64,000 nucleotides of DNA from DASQMT01 sp963835735. GTDB taxonomy: Bacteria; Actinomycetota; Thermoleophilia; Solirubrobacterales; Solirubrobacteraceae. The stretch covers positions 1 to 64,000 of the forward strand of contig CAWIGP010000008.1 of the NCBI GenBank assembly GCA_963835735.1, written 5' to 3'. Of this stretch, positions 6,883 to 15,146 are shown one piece after another. The notes beneath the pieces were generated by a model. It saw only the letters and a program-made list of their open reading frames with translations. It ran no database searches and was not told where the DNA came from. Both the position numbers and the translations under genes were made by a program. The first letter of the stretch is position 1. Every line of letters starts with the position of its first letter.

Positions 6883-9369
6883 TTATCGCTCGATGGCGCT
6901 TGCCGGGATGGGGATGGTCGCCGCGACCAGCGTCCCGCCGTCGGCGGGGCTCTCGATCCGGAGGCGCCCGTCGAGCGCGGCGAGCCGGTCACCGAGGCCT
7001 TGAAGGCCGCTGCCGTCCGGGCGGGCGCCGCCGACGCCGTCGTCGCGCACCTCGACCTGCAGCGTCCCGTCCTCGATCCGCGCGGCGACCGCGGCGCTCG
7101 CGGCGCAGGCGTGCTTGGCGACGTTGGTGAGCGCTTCGGCGACGACGAAGTACGCGGTCGCCTCGATCGGGGCGGGCAGGCGATCGGCAGGAATCGCGAC
7201 CTCCACCGGCACCGGCATCCGCGAGGCCAGCGCCCCGACGCCCGCGCGCAGTCCGCCCCGCTTCAGCGTCGCCGGGAGGATCCCGTGGGCGAGCTCGCGC
7301 AGCTCGTGGGTGGCGCGCTCCGCGTGCCCGACCGCCTCCTGCATCAGCAGCGGCCCGTCCTCTGCTCCCTGCGCCAGCGCCTGCTGCGCCAGCTTGAGCG
7401 TGATCACGGTGTGGACGAGGCGCTGCTGCGCGCCGTCGTGCAGATCGCGGACGATCCGGCGGCGCGCATCGTCCGAGGCGGCCACGATCCTTCTGCGCGA
7501 GGCGGCGATCTCTGCCGAGCTTTCCGCGTTCGCGATCGCGGTCGCGACGAGCTCCGTGAACGAAGCGAGGCGCGCCTCGGTGTCCGGTGGCATCGGCCCT
7601 TCGTTCGAGGTGGCCGTCATGACGCCCCAGAGATGGCCTTTGACGACGATCGGGCTTCCAACCGCCGACTTGATGCCCGCCTCCCTCGCGGCGACGCCGA
7701 TCGGGTCGGTGGCAGCTGAGAAGTCGTCGATCCGAGCGGACCGACCCGTCTGGAGCACCATCCACGCGACGTTCGTGCCCTCGGTCGGCCATCGCCCGCC
7801 GGTCGGAAAGGCAGCCTCGGTGGCGCTCCACGAGGCCACCGTGGTCACGCTGCCGTCCGGCTCGAAGCGACCCATCGTGGCGCTTCCGACGGGTAACAGG
7901 CGGCCGACCTCCTCCGCGACGGCCTCGAAGAGATCGTGAGGCGATGCCCCTTCTGCGACCAGTGTCGCGACGCGTCGCAGCGCCGCCTGCTCATCGGCGA
8001 GCTCGGCAAGCGCCTCGCGCGACTCAGCGTTGGCGATCGCGGTCGCAACCAGCTCTGTGAACGCGGCGATACGGGTCTCGGCGTTCTCGGCCCACGGCTC
8101 GACGCCGCGAGTCGCGGCCATCAACGCGCCCCAGAGCTTCCCCTCGACGAGGATCGGCGCCCCGACGGCCGAACGCACACGCATACTCCGTGCGAGATCC
8201 GTCGCCTCACGCTCCCACGCCTCGTCGTAGCTGTACATCCGCGCTGACGCGCCAGTCGCGAAGATGCGGGCGGCGAGGCTGTCGCCATCCAGTGGAAACC
8301 GTGTCCCGATCGGCAGCACGGGGCCGTCGCCGCTCCAGCTGGCGATCGTCGTCGCTCTGCCGTCCCCAGGGAAGACGTGCAATACCGCAAGGTCGGCGTC
8401 GAGGAGCAGCCCGACCGCCTGAGTGACGGCGGTGAAGACCTCGTCGGGGGACGGCTGCTGCGCGACGAGTACCGCCACTCGGCGCAGCGCCGCTTGCTCG
8501 TCGGCGAGCCGCTCCACTTCCCCGCGCGCCTCGGCGTTCGCGATCGCGGTGGCCATCAGCTCGGTGAACTCCCCGATTCGCGACTCGGTGCCCTCCGGCA
8601 GCGGCTCGACCGAGGTCGCGTTCATCACGCCCCAGAGCCGCCCCTCGACGATGATCGGCGTGCCGGCCGCCGAGCGGATGCCCGCCGCCCTCACCCTTGT
8701 CCCGACCTCGCTCGTTGCGTCCTCGTCGTAGTAGTCGGTTCGTGCGGGCCGCCCCGTACGCAGCACCCGGGAGGCGATGCTGTTCCCTTCCAGCGCCATC
8801 CGAGTGCCTATCTGGATCCTGGAGGCGGGCTCGCCCCAGCTCGCGACGACGGTGATGGCCGCCTCGTCCTCGTATCGGGATATCCCGATGCTCTCGACGC
8901 CTACGAGCCGCCCCACCTCCTCGGCGACCGCCGCCAAGACGTCGTCGGGCGAGGACTCGCGTGCCACCAGCGTCGCCACGCGCCGCAGCGCGGCCTGCTC
9001 GTCGGCCAGCGCGCTGCGTTCGGTCACGTCCCTCGCGCTGCCGTACACGACGCCCAAGTGCGGCATCGGGCGCGTGTTCCACTCGAACCGGCGTACCGAG
9101 CCGTCGGCGCAGAGGAGGCGGCACTCGAATCCGATGACGTCCTCGCCGGTGGCCAGATGGATGAACGCGTCGCGAGCGCGCTCCACGTCATCCGGATGCA
9201 CGAACTCCAGGAGCGGCCGCGACATGAGCTCCTCGCCCGAGTAGCCCAGCACGCGCTCGAACGACGGGTTCAACCGCTTGAAGTGGCCGTCGAAGCCGGC
9301 GATGCAGAGCAGATCGAGCGAGAGATCGAAGAACTGGCCCAAATCGTAATCCGGCGCGGGCACCGGCAT
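6883..9369 (-). CDS. PAS - triple GAF - HisKA_3 sensor histidine kinase
   Basis: The 828-residue protein is predicted cytoplasmic with no membrane segment. Order: a PAS domain (about residues 10-130, with FVHPDDVERARDAF), then three GAF domains of about 160 residues each. Each GAF is introduced by a near-identical ADEQAALRRVA linker (about 135, 300, 465). A HisKA_3 dimerisation/phosphoacceptor region carries RDLHDGAQQRL near residue 640, and an HATPase_c domain carries the EALTNVAKHA N-box and DDGVGG. This is the NarL/LuxR-partner class of kinases. No response regulator is adjacent, so its partner lies elsewhere. The GAF domains probably arose by internal duplication. The ligand is unknown. 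Confidence 0.92.
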   Translation of the reverse strand: MPVPAPDYDLGQFFDLSLDLLCIAGFDGHFKRLNPSFERVLGYSGEELMSRPLLEFVHPDDVERARDAFIHLATGEDVIGFECRLLCADGSVRRFEWNTRPMPHLGVVYGSARDVTERSALADEQAALRRVATLVARESSPDDVLAAVAEEVGRLVGVESIGISRYEDEAAITVVASWGEPASRIQIGTRMALEGNSIASRVLRTGRPARTDYYDEDATSEVGTRVRAAGIRSAAGTPIIVEGRLWGVMNATSVEPLPEGTESRIGEFTELMATAIANAEARGEVERLADEQAALRRVAVLVAQQPSPDEVFTAVTQAVGLLLDADLAVLHVFPGDGRATTIASWSGDGPVLPIGTRFPLDGDSLAARIFATGASARMYSYDEAWEREATDLARSMRVRSAVGAPILVEGKLWGALMAATRGVEPWAENAETRIAAFTELVATAIANAESREALAELADEQAALRRVATLVAEGASPHDLFEAVAEEVGRLLPVGSATMGRFEPDGSVTTVASWSATEAAFPTGGRWPTEGTNVAWMVLQTGRSARIDDFSAATDPIGVAAREAGIKSAVGSPIVVKGHLWGVMTATSNEGPMPPDTEARLASFTELVATAIANAESSAEIAASRRRIVAASDDARRRIVRDLHDGAQQRLVHTVITLKLAQQALAQGAEDGPLLMQEAVGHAERATHELRELAHGILPATLKRGGLRAGVGALASRMPVPVEVAIPADRLPAPIEATAYFVVAEALTNVAKHACAASAAVAARIEDGTLQVEVRDDGVGGARPDGSGLQGLGDRLAALDGRLRIESPADGGTLVAATIPIPASAIER

Positions 9370-9464
9370 GCCGCGAGTATGACTCTCCGCGGCCCCGAGC
9401 AGGAGATCCCGTCGCCCGCTTGCGCGTGCTCAAACAATTGAGATGACTGCTTGACGAGAAGCCG

Positions 9465-9498
9465 GAGCGCCCGCCCGCCGATCCGAGGGCGGGCGCTC
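9465..9498 (-). terminator. Terminator of the isochorismatase-like gene
   Basis: A perfect 12-bp stem (GAGCGCCCGCCC / GGGCGGGCGCTC) with a 10-nt loop begins 17 bp downstream of the stop codon on the minus strand. A weakly T-rich stretch follows on that strand. Confidence 0.65.
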
Positions 9499-9514
9499 GG
9501 TGTTGGATGGATGC

Positions 9515-10153
9515 TCAGGCGCTGCCGGCCGGGACCGGCAGGTTGGCGAGCACGTACTCGATCGAGAGGCCGACACCGCCGCCGCGGGCGACGAGGCCGG
9601 CGTTGACCGCCTGCCGGTCGGCGCTGGTGTAGTCGGGCGTCCACTCGGCCACGACGCTAAGCCAGTTGATGCCGCTGGCGCCGGCCTTCACCATGCGCTG
9701 CTTGGCATCGTCGTGAGCTTCCTGGGTCACACCGCCGGAGCAGTCGCTGACGAAGTAGACGGTGTAGCCGTCCTTGAGCGCCGAGAGCGCGGTCTGCGCG
9801 AGGCACACCTCGGTCCACAAGCCCGCCATGAGCAGCACTCGCCGACCGGTGGCCTCGACCGCGGGCTTGATGTCTTCCCACGCGTTGGTCGAGACACGGT
9901 CGATGGGAACCTCGTCGGGAAACACCTCGCTGATCTGGCCGAAGAGCGGATCGTTGAGCGGGCCGCCGCTGGCACCAACCGTCGTCAGGACAGTCGGGAC
10001 CCCGAGCTCCTTGGCAGCCTTCCCCAGCGCTGCCACGTTGTTGACCAAGAGGGTGCGATCGATCGACTGGACCGAGAACGCGACCCACGGCTGGTGGTCG
10101 ATCAGGATCAGCGCCGAGTTGTCGATCGTGATCGGGTTTGGATTTTCCGGCAT
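9515..10153 (-). CDS. Isochorismatase-family cysteine hydrolase
   Basis: The protein has 212 residues. The catalytic Asp is in ALILIDHQPW, a Lys lies in the WEDIKPAVE region, and the nucleophile Cys is in LWTEVCLAQTAL, matching the YcaC-like subgroup of isochorismatase-like hydrolases, which act on amides such as nicotinamide or N-carbamoyl compounds. The ATG at 10153 is supported by AAGGAG (10158-10163). A longer open frame upstream only reads across the integrase remnant. A palindrome at 10207-10222 may be the operator. The substrate is unknown. Confidence 0.88.
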   Translation of the reverse strand: MPENPNPITIDNSALILIDHQPWVAFSVQSIDRTLLVNNVAALGKAAKELGVPTVLTTVGASGGPLNDPLFGQISEVFPDEVPIDRVSTNAWEDIKPAVEATGRRVLLMAGLWTEVCLAQTALSALKDGYTVYFVSDCSGGVTQEAHDDAKQRMVKAGASGINWLSVVAEWTPDYTSADRQAVNAGLVARGGGVGLSIEYVLANLPVPAGSA

Positions 10154-10206
10154 CGGACTCCTTGGGTCTTGATTGGTTCGTGGGCGGCGGTTGCTCATGT
10201 ATCTGA

Positions 10207-10222
10207 TCAAGCGCTTGCTTGA
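10207..10222. promoter_or_regulatory. Candidate operator upstream of the isochorismatase-like gene
   Basis: The inverted repeat TCAAGC-gctt-GCTTGA contains the perfect 10-bp palindrome CAAGCGCTTG. It lies 54 bp upstream of the start codon on the minus strand, where a TetR- or MarR-type repressor would be expected. No such regulator gene is adjacent. Confidence 0.4.
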
Positions 10223-10273
10223 GTTTTTAGCCCGCCGTGCACGGCCCGTCGAGCAGCCGCTTGAATTGTTTGA

Positions 10274-10507
10274 TATGGCACGGAGATCACGCTCGAGCCG
10301 CAGGAGATCCGAGTGCTCGACTGGCGCCACGTCGACCTCAAGTTGGGCGCGGTCGAGCCGGCCGCCGACGAGGAACGGCGCAAACCTGGCGGCTCGTGGC
10401 GCGTCGTGCCGCTCGTGAAGCCGCTGCGTCCGTCGCGAGTGGGCAAGCTCGGCCTGGAGCCGATCGGGCTGCATGAGTCCCGGCACACCGCAGCGACGTG
10501 GCTCGAT
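10274..10507 (+). pseudogene. Tyrosine recombinase (phage integrase) C-terminal remnant
   Basis: The open frame encodes LEPQEIRVLDWRHVDLKLG, resembling the integrase segment around the first catalytic Arg, and then LHESRHTAATWLD, matching the conserved H-x-x-R-H-T box. The normal spacing between these boxes is shortened. There is no start region, and the frame ends in unrelated sequence before the catalytic Tyr. It is a decayed fragment of a mobile element or prophage integrase, 3.5 kb from a tRNA-Ser gene. Which tRNA, if any, was the attachment site cannot be shown. Confidence 0.6.
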
Positions 10508-10519
10508 CCTGTCGTGGTC

Positions 10520-10775
10520 GCCGCGTTAGCTCGCTCGACGAGCTGGTTGCACCGGCGACCGCGTCCAACAGCCGAGTCAGTCGCACGCCACTGTGTTGCT
10601 CTCCCTCACAACCGAGCGTGTACTCCAGCAGCGCCGTCTTCCCAAGCCCCGGCTCCCCGCGCAGCACCAGCGCCCGGCTGTCACCCGCGCGAACATGTCC
10701 CAATAGCCGGTCGAGCGTCTCGCGCAGCTGCCGGGGAGCAACGTCCCGGGGTTCTATCAAACGAGACGGACTCAT
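10520..10775 (-). pseudogene. LuxR-family AAA ATPase regulator, N-terminal remnant
   Basis: From an ATG at 10775 the peptide contains LLGHVRAGDSRALVLRGEPG followed by LGKTALLEYTL, the Walker A region of large LuxR/MalT-type ATPase regulators. Homology fades after about 60 residues and no HTH domain follows, so only the first part of a roughly 900-residue family remains. It abuts the integrase remnant tail to tail, consistent with a deletion scar. Positions 10776-10939 hold no recognisable gene. Confidence 0.5.
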
Positions 10776-10939
10776 CCTGCGACTCCCCTATCGCTCAGAC
10801 ATCCGCCCGGGCTCCTCGCGCTGGGCGCCGGGATCTCGGCGTTGAGCCGATCCGGCCAGGTCATGACGGCCGGTGCCAGTCCCTCGGGCGGGGCGGGGCG
10901 CCCCTGCCTACGTCGCGCCCCGCTCCGCGGCGAGTGGAG

Positions 10940-12832
10940 TCAGCGCACCTTGAAGACACCTCGCATCCCCGCGGCGGCATGGCCGGGCACGGTGCAGAGG
11001 TAGCGGTAGCTGCCCTTCTTCTTGAACCTGACGGTGAGCTTTGCGCTCTTGCCCGGTTTGATGAGCCGCGTCTGCTTGCCGTTGATGCGGAAGTCGTGCA
11101 GCTCTGTTCCCGTGTTCTTGAAGTTGAACGTCACCGTGCCGGGCTTCTTGATCGACTTGGTCGCGAGCTTGAAGCGGAACTCCTTGCCGGTGACCTGGTC
11201 CGCCGTCGCGGCCGCCCTCGCGGATGCTGCAATGACGGCTGACGAGGCAGGCGGAGTCGATGGCGCGCTCGAGAGCGAGTACGCGATGAGCTGGAACTGC
11301 GGCTTCTTCGTGAACCCAGCCGTGGCGGCGCCGACGAGCAGCGTGTCGCCGTCCACGGCCGGGAACGAGTTGATCCCGGCGGGCGCCTGCTTGGTCCAGA
11401 GCGTCTTGCCGGTCTGGACATCGAAGGCGTAGATCTTGCCCGCGTAGGTGCTCGTGAAGACGACGTCGTTCGCGACGGTCGCCGCCCCGAAGTCCATCGA
11501 CGGCAGCTTGCGCTCCCAGATTCGCCGGCCGCTGGCGGCGTCGAACGCGGTGAAGCCGCCCCGTCCCTTGTGGAAGTCCGTGCCCACGAGCCCGTTCGCA
11601 GCCCCGGTCGAGCCGGCCCTGATCGGAAGGTCGAGCCACGGCACGAAGAGGCGGCCGGCGTCGAGCGCCATCGGCGTTTCGACGCCGCCGAAGTCGCCGG
11701 GGAAGATCGTGACCGGCTTGCGCGGCAGCGGCCCGGTGTCGTTCAGGTGCTTGCCGACCGAGCGCTTCCAGAGCGGACGCCCGTCGGCCGCGCGATAGGC
11801 GTAGACCTTGCCCATCTTGCCGGCGACGAGCACGATCTCCGTGTCGACGCCGTGGATCGGCACGGTGGTGAGGACCGCGGGGATCTGGAGGTCGTAGTCA
11901 CGCACGTCGTGTCGCACCGTCTGGCGGAACCAGAGCCGCTTCCCGGTCTTGCCATCGAGGGCGACGATCGAGCTCGAATAGAGATCCGGACCCGGGCGGC
12001 TCGATCCGTTCGGGAACTTCTTGGTCCCGTAGAGCGGCGCCGGGTTGGCCACGGATATGAACACCCGTCCCGAGCTGTCCACGGCAGGCGGGTACCAGAG
12101 ACCGCCGCCGCTGTTGATCTTCCGGTTGCCCCACAGCCGGGCGCCGTCGGAGACGGTGTTGAACGTCCACTTCCGCTTTCCGGTCGCGGCGTCGAGTGCC
12201 CACACGATGCCGTCGCCGTTGCCCTTGTAGAACGACTTGACGTTGCCGGGGATCGTGCTGATCAGGACCGTGCCGTCGTACAGCTGGGGCGTCATGTCGA
12301 TGCCCTCGTTGCGGTTTCGGGGGAGCGTCCGGCTCTCCCAGATCAGATCCCCTGTCTGAGGGTCGAGGGCGAAGGCGTGCTTCTCGGTCGCGCCGTAGAG
12401 CCGCCCGTAGCCGAACGCGACGCCGTTCGGGCCGACGCTCGGCCGGTTGAACTTGTGCTCCCACTTCAGAGCGCCGGTGTTGCGGTCGAGCGCGAAGACG
12501 TTCGAGTTCAGATCCTGGAAATAGACGGTCCCATTCACGACGATCGGCGTCGACGAGAAGAGCCCGAACTCGCTGGCGCCCTTGAGCGGGAAGCTCCACT
12601 TCTCCTTCAGCTGCGACACCGTCTGTGAGTTGATCGGCGACTGGCTGGTGGCGCGCGTGTTCGACAGGTCGTGGTTGTGCGCCGGCCATGTGTTGGCGGC
12701 CCACTCCGGCGGTGGCTGCCCGACCGGTGAGGCGGGCTCGCCTGCCGACGACGAGGCTGCGACCGCTACGACCACGGTGGCGATGGCCACAGCGACGGCC
12801 GAGATTGGCCAGAAGGTGAGAGACCGCTTCAT
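10940..12832 (-). CDS. PQQ-dependent dehydrogenase-like beta-propeller with C-terminal cupredoxin domain
   Basis: Exported protein of 630 residues with an N-terminal signal peptide (MKRSLTFWPISAVAVAIATV). Residues about 45-520 form a quinoprotein propeller with repeated AxDxxTGxxxW motifs and an R-HDVRDYD segment corresponding to the HDxWDYD active-site region of PQQ alcohol dehydrogenases (Trp replaced by Arg, Asp kept). The last ~100 residues form a type-1 copper domain with ligands H579, C613, H618 and M623 (LCTVPGHAAAGM). This probably makes a periplasmic alcohol or sugar oxidase with its own blue-copper electron acceptor, where quinohaemoproteins carry a cytochrome c. No PQQ synthesis genes are nearby, and PQQ binding is inferred. 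Confidence 0.85.
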   Translation of the reverse strand: MKRSLTFWPISAVAVAIATVVVAVAASSSAGEPASPVGQPPPEWAANTWPAHNHDLSNTRATSQSPINSQTVSQLKEKWSFPLKGASEFGLFSSTPIVVNGTVYFQDLNSNVFALDRNTGALKWEHKFNRPSVGPNGVAFGYGRLYGATEKHAFALDPQTGDLIWESRTLPRNRNEGIDMTPQLYDGTVLISTIPGNVKSFYKGNGDGIVWALDAATGKRKWTFNTVSDGARLWGNRKINSGGGLWYPPAVDSSGRVFISVANPAPLYGTKKFPNGSSRPGPDLYSSSIVALDGKTGKRLWFRQTVRHDVRDYDLQIPAVLTTVPIHGVDTEIVLVAGKMGKVYAYRAADGRPLWKRSVGKHLNDTGPLPRKPVTIFPGDFGGVETPMALDAGRLFVPWLDLPIRAGSTGAANGLVGTDFHKGRGGFTAFDAASGRRIWERKLPSMDFGAATVANDVVFTSTYAGKIYAFDVQTGKTLWTKQAPAGINSFPAVDGDTLLVGAATAGFTKKPQFQLIAYSLSSAPSTPPASSAVIAASARAAATADQVTGKEFRFKLATKSIKKPGTVTFNFKNTGTELHDFRINGKQTRLIKPGKSAKLTVRFKKKGSYRYLCTVPGHAAAGMRGVFKVR

Positions 12833-13060
12833 CGGACGTCCTTACTGGTCGGAGACCGGGGTTCCGGCTGAGCAGAAGATCGTCACCCGCGGCGGTTGGT
12901 TTGTCGTCGGTCGCGGGTTGCCACTTTCGCCTGCGACCGGCGCGGTACACGCGCGCCGGCCCATACACCCGGGGGCCCGCGCGGAAGAGCGGCCCCCAGC
13001 CCGACGACAAACGGATCGCGGGCGGCAACGATTTCGGGTTCCCGACCACAGGAGTACCCA
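12833..13060. promoter_or_regulatory. Mirrored divergent regulatory region with nested inverted repeats
   Basis: This 228-bp space separates the divergent quinoprotein and PF03640-like genes. An 11-bp perfect inverted repeat (TTTGTCGTCGG 12900-12910, CCGACGACAAA 13001-13011) places the same element 68 and 50 bp before the two starts. Downstream on each strand the order CCGACGACAAAC, CGCGGG, CGAT-TTC, CCGACCA and an AGGA-type ribosome site is repeated. Between the copies lie two hairpins: CCGGCGCG/CGCGCCGG (12937-12959) and GGGGGCC/GGCCCCC (12971-12997). This looks like a duplicated promoter/operator serving both genes. Confidence 0.55.
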
Positions 13061-13534
13061 ATGAGGCGATATCTCGCCGCTCTCGCCGTACCCGGCGTCG
13101 TTGTGGCTGTTGCCGTGTCCGGCGGCACCAGCTCGGCAGCCGACTCGACGGCCACAACCGCCGCGGCCTCCGCCGCGAAGGTCGAACTTCAGAAGACCAA
13201 GCTCGGCCGTGTGCTGACCGACGGGCGCAGCCGCACCCTCTACCTGTTCGAGAAGGACAGGCGAGGGTCCAAGAAGAGCACCTGCTTCGGGCAGTGCGCT
13301 GTCGCATGGCCGCCGGTCACGACGACCGGCAAGCCGCACGCTGCCCGGGGCGTGTCGGCCTCGAAGCTCGGCACCCTCAACAGGGGCCACGGCGTCAAGC
13401 AGGTCACCTACAACGGGTGGCCGCTCTACCGCTTCCAGGGCGACACCCGTGCGCGGCAGACCAACGGTCAGGGCGTCAACGCCTTCGGCGGCGGGTGGTT
13501 CGTCGTCTCCGCCTCCGGCAAGAAGGTCGGATAG
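13061..13534 (+). CDS. Secreted PF03640-like repeat protein (COG4315)
   Basis: The protein has 157 residues with an N-terminal signal sequence (MRRYLAALAVPGVVVAVAVS). Two copies of the secreted repeat follow: LYLFEKDRRG with STCFGQCAVAWPPV (paired cysteines), and later YNGWPLYRFQGD with GGWFVV. The function of this family is not known; members are exported and often lie beside redox or copper genes. The ATG at 13061 has CAGGAG 9 nt upstream. It probably shares regulation with the divergent quinoprotein through the mirrored region. Confidence 0.85.
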   Translation: MRRYLAALAVPGVVVAVAVSGGTSSAADSTATTAAASAAKVELQKTKLGRVLTDGRSRTLYLFEKDRRGSKKSTCFGQCAVAWPPVTTTGKPHAARGVSASKLGTLNRGHGVKQVTYNGWPLYRFQGDTRARQTNGQGVNAFGGGWFVVSASGKKVG

Positions 13535-13624
13535 CAGGGCGTGGCCGTGAGCGGGTCGGCGCGCAGCCTCCCACGGGGAGTAGCTGCGCCCGGCCCGTAC
13601 CGCGCGGCACCTCGAGGAGTAGGA

Positions 13625-13696
13625 ATGACTCGCAGCAGAACGATCGCCTTGCGCGGCGAGGAGCGGATTGCGGCGCGGGGCGAGGCTGCCTCATGA
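13625..13696 (+). CDS. Possible 23-residue leader peptide of the DHA2 exporter gene
   Basis: A short frame MTRSRTIALRGEERIAARG plus EAAS has a GAGGAG site about 7 nt upstream and ends in a TGA that overlaps the exporter's ATG (ATGA at 13693-13696). The arrangement would couple exporter translation to the leader. It carries five Arg and no hydrophobic segment. It has no recognisable homologue and could be chance. Confidence 0.3.
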   Translation: MTRSRTIALRGEERIAARGEAAS

Positions 13697-15131
13697 ACCC
13701 GCCAGAGCGCAGCCGGTGGACGGTCCTCGTCCTTGTATGCGTCGCGCAGTTCATGGTCGTTCTGGACACCGCGATCGTGAACGTCGCGCTGCCGACAATC
13801 GGAAGTGCGCTCGATTTCTCGGAGAGCAATCTCCCCTGGGTAGTGAACGCTTACGTGCTGACCTTCGGTGGCTTCCTGCTGCTGGGCGGGCGCGTCGCGG
13901 ACTTTCTCGGGCGTCGCCGCGTCTTCATGTTCGGACTGGTCCTGTTCGCTCTGGCGTCGCTCGCCGGGGGTCTGGCCACGACCGACTGGCAGCTGATAGC
14001 CGCGCGCGCCGTCCAGGGCCTCGGCGGGGCGATCCTCTCTCCGGCGGCGCTCTCGATCCTGATCACGACGTTCCGTGACGGCGCCGAGCGCAACAGGGCG
14101 CTCGGCATCTGGGGAGCCATCGCCGGCAGCGCCGGGGCCGTGGGCGTGCTGTTGGGGGGCGTGCTCACCGAGACCCTGGGCTGGGAGTGGGTGTTCTGGG
14201 TCAACGTCCCGATCGGTGTGCTCGCCGCGGTCGCTGCTCCGAGGGTGATCGGCGAGAGCCGCGCGGAGGGCAGCACCGCCGCTTCGACGTCGCGGGCGCG
14301 GTGAGCGTCACCGCCGGACTCTCGATCCTGGTCTACGCGGTTCTCGAGGCGAACAACGCTGGATGGGGATCGCTCCGGACGATCGCGCTGCTCGCGGCGT
14401 CCGCCGCGCTGATCGCGGCCTTCGTCGGGATCGAGCGTCGCTCGTCCGCGCCGCTCGTGCCATTCCGGATCTTCCGTTTGCGTACGCTCACGGGCGCGAA
14501 CGTGGTCGGTCTTCTCCTGGGGGCGTCGCTGTTCTCGATGTTCTTCTTCATCTCCCTCTATATGCAGCAGGTGCTCGGCTACAGCGCGATCAAGGCCGGC
14601 GTCTCCTACCTGCCGCTTGCGATCACGATCATCGTCTCGGCCGGGGTCGCGTCGCAGCTCGTCACCCGGGCCGGCTTCAAGTGGGTGCTTGCGACGGGGA
14701 TGGTGCTCATAGCCCTGGCCCTGGTCTGGTTCTCCCAGATCTCGGCCCAGGGCAGCTATGCCGCCGACATCCTCGGTCCGTCGCTGCTGGCGGGTCTGGG
14801 CTTGGGCCTCGCGTTCGTCCCCGTCACGATCGCGGCGGTCGCCGGAGTCTCCGACAGGGACTCCGGGCTGGCCAGCGGCCTGATCAATACCTCGCAGCAG
14901 GTCGGCGGCGCAGTCGGCCTGGCGGTCCTCGCCGCGGTCTCGACGTCCGTCACGGGGTCGTCGCAGGCGCCGGCGGCGCTCACGGACGGCTTCCAGGAGG
15001 CGTTCCTCACCGGGGCGGGCTTCGCCGTGCTGGGCTTGGCTGCCACGCTGCTCCTGATCCGCACCAGCGACAGCAGGGCGCACGCGGACCTGGGCCACGG
15101 CCCTACCGCGGACCACCCGGCCGCGGCGTGA
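13693..15131 (+). pseudogene. DHA2-family MFS drug exporter, split by a 1-bp frameshift
   Basis: This is a 14-helix major facilitator of the EmrB/QacA type. The first part runs from the ATG at 13693 (MNPPERSRWTVLVLVC, with LDTAIVNVALPTI and GRVADFLGRRR motifs) to helix 6. The second part continues in another frame from RRFDVAGAVSVTAG to the C-terminus at 15131. The frames meet at 14268-14275; GAGGGC becoming GAGGGGC, one extra G, restores a continuous ~480-residue protein. It is therefore a very recent inactivation or a sequencing error. It presumably exports toxic organic compounds by proton antiport. Confidence 0.8.
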
Positions 15132-15146
15132 TGCCCGCCAGGTCCT

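Noticed and set aside
6883..9441. Long plus-strand frames opposite the histidine kinase (for example 8377-9441)
   Set aside because: They are shadows caused by high GC in the third codon position. The minus strand encodes recognisable PAS, GAF and kinase domains.
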